A stretch of 64,000 nucleotides of DNA from Girardinichthys multiradiatus (taxonomy: Eukaryota > Chordata > Actinopteri > Cyprinodontiformes > Goodeidae), in contig NC_061815.1 of assembly GCF_021462225.1 (NCBI RefSeq), forward strand, positions 51,362,373-51,426,372, given 5' to 3'. The notes beneath the pieces were generated by a model. The model was not told the origin of the DNA, made no database searches, and saw only the letters and a list, made by a program, of their open reading frames with translations. The position numbers and the translations under genes were made by a program. Of this stretch, positions 58,403 through 64,000 are shown one piece after another (within the stretch, counting starts at the first letter, position 1; the number at the start of each line of letters is the position of its first letter).

Positions 58403-58776
58403 TTGAACAGGCTGTTAAAGGAGGTTCTACAGGCTGTTGAAGGAGGTTCCAAAAGCTGTTAAAGGAGGTTCTAAAAGCTGTTAAAGGAGGTTCTACAGGC
58501 TGTTGAAGGAGGTTCCAAAAGCTGCTGAAGGAGGTTCTAAAAGCTGTTGAAGGAGGTTCTAAAAGCTTTTGAAGGATGTTGAACAGGCTGTTAAAGGAGG
58601 TTCTACAGGCTGTTGAAGGAGGTTCCAAAAGCTGTTGAAGGAGGTTCCAAAAGCTTTTGAAGGATGTTGAACAGGCAGTTAAAGGAGGTTCTACAGGCTG
58701 TTGAAGGAGGTTCCAAAAGCTGTTGAAGGAGGTTCCAAAAGCTGTTGAAGGAGGTTCTAAAAGCTTTTGAAGGATG

Positions 58777-58863
58777 AAGAATCAGAATCAGAATCAGAAA
58801 AGCTTTTTTGCCAAGTACGTTTTTGGACATACAAGGAATTTGTTTTGGCGTAGTCGGTGCATG
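58777..58863 (+). mobile_element. LINE-tail insert 4 in the satellite
   Basis: Same boundaries; CTTTTTTGCC form. Preceded by the rare AACAGGCAGTT variant about 100 bp upstream. 461 bp after insert 3. Confidence 0.85.
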
Positions 58864-59237
58864 TTGAACAGGCTGTTAAAGGAGGTTCTACAGGCTGTTG
58901 AAGGAGGTTCCAAAAGCTGTTAAAGGAGGTTCTAAAAGCTGTTAAAGGAGGTTCTACAGGCTGTTGAAGGAGGTTCCAAAAGCTGCTGAAGGAGGTTCTA
59001 AAAGCTGTTGAAGGAGGTTCTAAAAGCTTTTGAAGGATGTTGAACAGGCTGTTAAAGGAGGTTCTACAGGCTGTTGAAGGAGGTTCCAAAAGCTGTTGAA
59101 GGAGGTTCCAAAAGCTTTTGAAGGATGTTGAACAGGCAGTTAAAGGAGGTTCTACAGGCTGTTGAAGGAGGTTCCAAAAGCTGTTGAAGGAGGTTCCAAA
59201 AGCTGTTGAAGGAGGTTCTAAAAGCTTTTGAAGGATG

Positions 59238-59324
59238 AAGAATCAGAATCAGAATCAGAAAAGCTTTTTTGCCAAGTACGTTTTTGGACATACAAGGAAT
59301 TTGTTTTGGCGTAGTCGGTGCATG
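59238..59324 (+). mobile_element. LINE-tail insert 5 in the satellite
   Basis: Same boundaries; CTTTTTTGCC form, with the same upstream AACAGGCAGTT variant. 461 bp after insert 4. Confidence 0.85.
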
Positions 59325-61062
59325 TTGAACAGGCTGTTAAAGGAGGTTCTACAGGCTGTTGAAGGAGGTTCCAAAAGCTGTTGAAGGAGGTTCCAAAAGC
59401 TGTTAAAGGAGGTTCTAAAAGCTGCTGAAGGTGGTTCTACAGGCTGTTGAAGGAGGTTCTAAAAGCTGTTAAAGGAGGTTCTACAGGCTGTTGAAGGAGC
59501 TTCCAAAAGCTGCTGAAGGAGGTTCTAAAAGCTGTTGAAGGAGGTTCTAAAAGCTTTTGAAGGATGTTGAACAGGCTGTTAAAGGAGGTTCTACAGGCTG
59601 TTGAAGGAGGTTCCAAAAGCTGTTGAAGGAGGTTCCAAAAGCTGTTGAAGGAGGTTCTAGAAGCTTTTGAAGGATGTTGAACAGGCTGTTAAAGGAGGTT
59701 CTACAGGCTGTTGAAGGAGGTTCCAAAAGCTGTTGAAGGAGGTTCCAAAAGCTGTTAAAGGAGGTTCTAAAAGCTGCTGAAGGTGGTTCTACAGGCTGTT
59801 GAAGGAGGTTCTAAAAGCTGTTAAAGGAGGTTCTAAAAGCTGTTAAAGGAGGTTCCAAAAGCTGCTGAAGGAGGTTCTAAAAGCTGTTGAAGGAGGTTCT
59901 AAAAGCTTTTGAAGGATGTTGAACAGGCTGTTAAAGGAGGTTCTACAGGCTGTTGAAGGAGGTTCCAAAAGCTGTTGAAGGAGGTTCCAAAAGCTGTTGA
60001 AGGAGGTTCTAAAAGCTTTTGAAGGATGTTGAACAGGCTGTTAAAGGAGGTTCTACAGGCTGTTGAAGGAGGTTCCAAAAGCTGTTGAAGGAGTTTCCAA
60101 AAGCTGTTAAAGGAGGTTCTAAAAGCTGCTGAAGGTGGTTCTACAGGCTGTTGAAGGAGGTTCTAAAAGCTGTTAAAGGAGGTTCTACAGGCTGTTGAAG
60201 GAGGTTCCAGAAGCTGCTGAAGGAGGTTCTAAAAGCTGTTGAAGGAGGTTCTAAAAGCTGTTGAAGGAGGTTCTAAAAGCTTTTGAAGGATGTTGAACAG
60301 GCTGTTAAAGGAGGTTCTACAGGCTGTTGAAGGAGGTTCCAAAAGCTGTTGAAGGAGGTTCCAAAAGCTGTTAAAGGAGGTTCTAAAAGCTGCTGAAGGT
60401 GGTTCTACAGGCTGTTGAAGGAGGTTCTAAAAGCTGTTAAAGGAGGTTCTACAGGCTGTTGAAGGAGGTTCCAAAAGCTGCTGAAGGAGGTTCTAAAAGC
60501 TGTTGAAGGAGGTTCTAAAAGCTTTTGAAGGATGTTGAACAGGCTGTTAAAGGAGGTTCTACAGGCTGTTGAAGGAGGTTCCAAAAGCTGTTGAAGGAGG
60601 TTCCAAAAGCTGTTAAAGGAGGTTCTAAAAGCTGCTGAAGGTGGTTCTACAGGCTGTTGAAGGAGGTTCCAAAAGCTGCTGAAGGAGGTTCTAAAAGCTG
60701 TTGAAGGAGGTTCTAAAAGCTTTTGAAGGATGTTGAACAGGCTGTTAAAGGAGGTTCTACAGGCTGTTGAAGGAGGTTCCAAAAGCTGTTGAAGGAGGTT
60801 CCAAAAGCTGTTGAAGGAGGTTCTAAAAGCTTTTGAAGGATGTTGAACAGGCTGTTAAAGGAGGTTCTACAGGCTGTTGAAGGAGGTTCCAAAAGCTGTT
60901 GAAGGAGGTTCCAAAAGCTGTTGAAGGAGGTTCTAAAAGCTTTTGAAGGATGTTGAACAGGCTGTTAAAGGAGGTTCTACAGGCTGTTGAAGGAGGTTCC
61001 AAAAGCTGTAGAAGGAGGTTCCAAAAGCTGTTGAAGGAGGTTCTAAAAGCTTTTGAAGGATG

Positions 61063-61149
61063 AAGAATCAGAATCAGAATCAGAAAAGCTTTATTGCCAA
61101 GTACGTTTTTGGACATACAAGGAATTTGTTTTGGCGTAGTCGGTGCATG
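61063..61149 (+). mobile_element. LINE-tail insert 6 in the satellite
   Basis: Same boundaries; CTTTATTGCC form, with the GTAGAAGG neighbour unit of insert 3 repeated 2,747 bp later. Confidence 0.85.
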
Positions 61150-61567
61150 TTGAACAGGCTGTTAAAGGAGGTTCTACAGGCTGTTGAAGGAGGTTCCAAA
61201 AGCTGTTAAAGGAGGTTCTAAAAGCTGCTGAAGGTGGTTCTACAGGCTGTTGAAGGAGGTTCTAAAAGCTGTTAAAGGAGGTTCTACAGGCTGTTGAAGG
61301 AGGTTCCAAAAGCTGCTGAAGGAGGTTCTAAAAGCTGTTGAAGGAGGTTCTAAAAGCTTTTGAAGGATGTTGAACAGGCTGTTAAAGGAGGTTCTACAGG
61401 CTGTTGAAGGAGGTTCCAAAAGCTGTTGAAGGAGGTTCCAAAAGCTTTTGAAGGATGTTGAACAGGCAGTTAAAGGAGGTTCTACAGGCTGTTGAAGGAG
61501 GTTCCAAAAGCTGTTGAAGGAGGTTCCAAAAGCTGTTGAAGGAGGTTCTAAAAGCTTTTGAAGGATG

Positions 61568-61654
61568 AAGAATCAGAATCAGAATCAGAAAAGCTTTTTT
61601 GCCAAGTACGTTTTTGGACATACAAGGAATTTGTTTTGGCGTAGTCGGTGCATG
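61568..61654 (+). mobile_element. LINE-tail insert 7 in the satellite
   Basis: Same boundaries; CTTTTTTGCC form. It is followed by rare variants (GAAGGAGCTTCC, GAAGGAGTTTCC) seen 2,330 bp earlier after insert 5. Confidence 0.85.
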
Positions 61655-64000
61655 TTGAACAGGCTGTTAAAGGAGGTTCTACAGGCTGTTGAAGGAGGTT
61701 CCAAAAGCTGTTGAAGGAGGTTCCAAAAGCTGTTAAAGGAGGTTCTAAAAGCTGCTGAAGGTGGTTCTACAGGCTGTTGAAGGAGGTTCTAAAAGCTGTT
61801 AAAGGAGGTTCTACAGGCTGTTGAAGGAGCTTCCAAAAGCTGCTGAAGGAGGTTCTAAAAGCTGTTGAAGGAGGTTCTAAAAGCTTTTGAAGGATGTGGA
61901 ACAGGCTGTTAAAGGAGGTTCTACAGGCTGTTGAAGGAGGTTCCAAAAGCTGTTGAAGGAGGTTCCAAAAGCTGTTGAAGGAGGTTCTAAAAGCTTTTGA
62001 AGGATGTTGAACAGGCTGTTAAAGGAGGTTCTACAGGCTGTTGAAGGAGGTTCCAAAAGCTGTTGAAGGAGGTTCCAAAAGCTGTTAAAGGAGGTTCTAA
62101 AAGCTGCTGAAGGTGGTTCTACAGGCTGTTGAAGGAGGTTCTAAAAGCTGTTAAAGGAGGTTCTACAGGCTGTTGAAGGAGGTTCCAAAAGCTGCTGAAG
62201 GAGGTTCTAAAAGCTGTTGAAGGAGGTTCTAAAAGCTTTTGAAGGATGTTGAACAGGCTGTTAAAGGAGGTTCTACAGGCTGTTGAAGGAGGTTCCAAAA
62301 GCTGTTGAAGGAGGTTCCAAAAGCTGTTGAAGGAGGTTCTAAAAGCTTTTGAAGGATGTTGAACAGGCTGTTAAAGGAGGTTCTACAGGCTGTTGAAGGA
62401 GGTTCCAAAAGCTGTTGAAGGAGTTTCCAAAAGCTGTTAAAGGAGGTTCTAAAAGCTGCTGAAGGTGGTTCTACAGGCTGTTGAAGGAGGTTCTAAAAGC
62501 TGTTAAAGGAGGTTCTACAGGCTGTTGAAGGAGGTTCCAGAAGCTGCTGAAGGAGGTTCTAAAAGCTGTTGAAGGAGGTTCTAAAAGCTGTTGAAGGAGG
62601 TTCTAAAAGCTTTTGAAGGATGTTGAACAGGCTGTTAAAGGAGGTTCTACAGGCTGTTGAAGGAGGTTCCAAAAGCTGTTGAAGGAGGTTCCAAAAGCTG
62701 TTAAAGGAGGTTCTAAAAGCTGCTGAAGGTGGTTCTACAGGCTGTTGAAGGAGGTTCTAAAAGCTGTTAAAGGAGGTTCTACAGGCTGTTGAAGGAGGTT
62801 CCAAAAGCTGCTGAAGGAGGTTCTAAAAGCTGTTGAAGGAGGTTCTAAAAGCTTTTGAAGGATGTTGAACAGGCTGTTAAAGGAGGTTCTACAGGCTGTT
62901 GAAGGAGGTTCCAAAAGCTGTTGATGGAGGTTCCAAAAGCTGTTAAAGGAGGTTCTAAAAGCTGCTGAAGGTGGTTCTACAGGCTGTTGAAGGAGGTTCT
63001 AAAAGCTGTTAAAGGAGGTTCTACAGGCTGTTGAAGGAGGTTCCAAAAGCTGCTGAAGGAGGTTTTAAAAGCTGTTGAAGGAGGTTCTAAAAGCTTTTGA
63101 AGGATGTTGAACAGGCTGTTAAAGGAGGTTCTACAGGCTGTTGAAGGAGGTTCCAAAAGCTGTTGAAGGAGGTTCCAAAAGCTGTTGAAGGAGGTTCTAA
63201 AAGCTTTTGAAGGATGTTGAACAGGCTGTTAAAGGAGGTTCTACAGGCTGTTAAAGGAGGTTCTAAAAGCTGCTGAAGGTGGTTCTACAGGCTGTTGAAG
63301 GAGGTTCTAAAAGCTGTTAAAGGAGGTTCTACAGGCTGTTGAAGGAGGTTCCAAAAGCTGCTGAAGGAGGTTCTAAAAGCTGTTGAAGGAGGTTCTAAAA
63401 GCTTTTGAAGGATGTTGAACAGGCTGTTAAAGGAGGTTCTACAAGCTGTTGAAGGAGGTTCCAAAAGCTGCTGAAGGAGGTTCTAAAAGCTGTTGAAGGA
63501 GGTTCTAAAAGCTTTTGAAGGATGTTGAACAGGCTGTTAAAGGAGGTTCTACAGGCTGTTGAAGGAGGTTCCAAAAGCTGTTGAAGGAGGTTCCAAAAGC
63601 TGTTGAAGGAGGTTCTAAAAGCTTTTGAAGGATGTTGAACAGGCTGTTAAAGGAGGTTCAACAGGCTGTTAAAGGAGGTTCTACAGGCTGTTAAAGGAGG
63701 TTCTAAAAGCTGCTGAAGGTGGTTCTACAGGCTGTTGAAGGAGGTTCTAAAAGCTGTTAAAGGAGGTTCTACAAGCTGTTGAAGGAGGTTCCAAAAGCTG
63801 CTGAAGGAGGTTCTAAAAGCTGTTGAAGGAGGTTCTAAAAGCTTTTGAAGGATGTTGAACAGGCTGTTAAAGGAGGTTCTACAAGCTGTTGAAGGAGGTT
63901 CCAAAAGCTGTTGAAGGAGGTTCCAAAAGCTGTTGAAGGAGGTTCTAAAAGCTTTTGAAGGATGTTGAACAGGCTGTTAAAGGAGGTTCTACAGGCTGTT

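Larger units (their letters stand above)
55934..64000 (+). repeat. 22-bp satellite array with higher-order structure, runs off the window end
   Basis: About 339 units of exactly 22 bp follow each other, interrupted only by seven 87-bp inserts. Spacings between inserts equal 87 plus a whole multiple of 22 in every case, and the tail from 61669 to 64000 is exactly 106 units. Unit variants differ at a few positions: AAAGGAGG or GAAGGAGG start, TTCTA/TTCCA centre, ACAGGCTGTT/AAAAGCTGTT/AAAAGCTTTT ends, and a special GAAGGATGTTGAACAGG unit. Variants recur in ordered blocks of 5 units (110 bp) and 11 units (242 bp). Minus-strand open frames (22-residue period such as FRTSFNSFWNLLQQLLEPPS) are a by-product of 22 = 1 mod 3. 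The same unit occurs at 722-826. Confidence 0.97.

Noticed and set aside
55934..64000. CRISPR-like array or repeat-protein gene
   Set aside because: The 22-bp units are contiguous without variable spacers, the inserts are identical copies, the genome is eukaryotic, and the open frames stem from unit length.

Overview
The window reads as nuclear DNA of a teleost fish and contains no intact protein-coding gene that I can recognise. Evidence for a teleost: many degraded Tc1/mariner, hAT, DIRS-type and non-LTR elements of kinds common in ray-finned fish, tRNA-headed SINEs with target-site duplications, long (TATC)n and (CA)n microsatellites, and intron-like AT-rich filler. One retroposon family (copies near 11.6, 34.9, 36.1 and 50.0 kb) is one I associate with killifish and live-bearers (Cyprinodontiformes). 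That placement is from memory and weak.

Layout. 0-2.5 kb: a Tc1-type transposase relic running into a short 22-bp tandem repeat, a possible regulatory block, and a second relic of the same family split by a SINE. 2.8-4.0 kb: a Tc1/mariner copy with ~200-bp inverted terminal repeats and a deleted transposase. 5.5-9.5 kb: LINE pieces and a 1.6-kb hAT copy holding a ~360-bp microsatellite. 11.0-12.7 kb: stacked repeats with a Tc1-type transposase whose last two catalytic residues are 38 apart. 14-16 kb: a candidate regulatory block and two more Tc1-type relics. 17.9-24.4 kb: a C-rich dispersed repeat, two LINE pieces joined head to head, and a 1.1-kb hAT copy. 25.8-29.3 kb: a possible exon, a LINE reverse transcriptase piece and two candidate enhancers. 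29.9-39.8 kb: three Tc1-type relics or copies, two SINEs, two near-identical retroposon copies, another candidate enhancer and a possible non-autonomous DNA transposon. 42.9-48.8 kb: a broken DIRS-like element (RNase H and tyrosine recombinase), three telomere-type repeats at its truncated end, the long copy of the C-rich repeat, and a 5'-truncated retroposon. 50.0-51.8 kb: a retroposon interrupted exactly at a TA by a 1,121-bp non-autonomous transposon. 55.9-64.0 kb: a 22-bp satellite array running off the window end.

The satellite is the most unusual feature. By coordinate arithmetic, all ~339 units keep an exact 22-bp register over 8 kb. Seven identical-boundary 87-bp inserts (a LINE-type tail) have been amplified with the array. 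The same 22-bp unit occurs at 722-826, where it starts at what looks like the transposase C-terminal codons of a Tc1-type relic. This suggests the satellite grew out of the 3' end of a transposase gene.

No operon, pathway or working gene set can be assembled. If the window has a host function, it is probably regulatory: five repeat-poor blocks rich in homeodomain and octamer-type motifs look like conserved non-coding elements of a gene desert or large intron. That is inference without any alignment.
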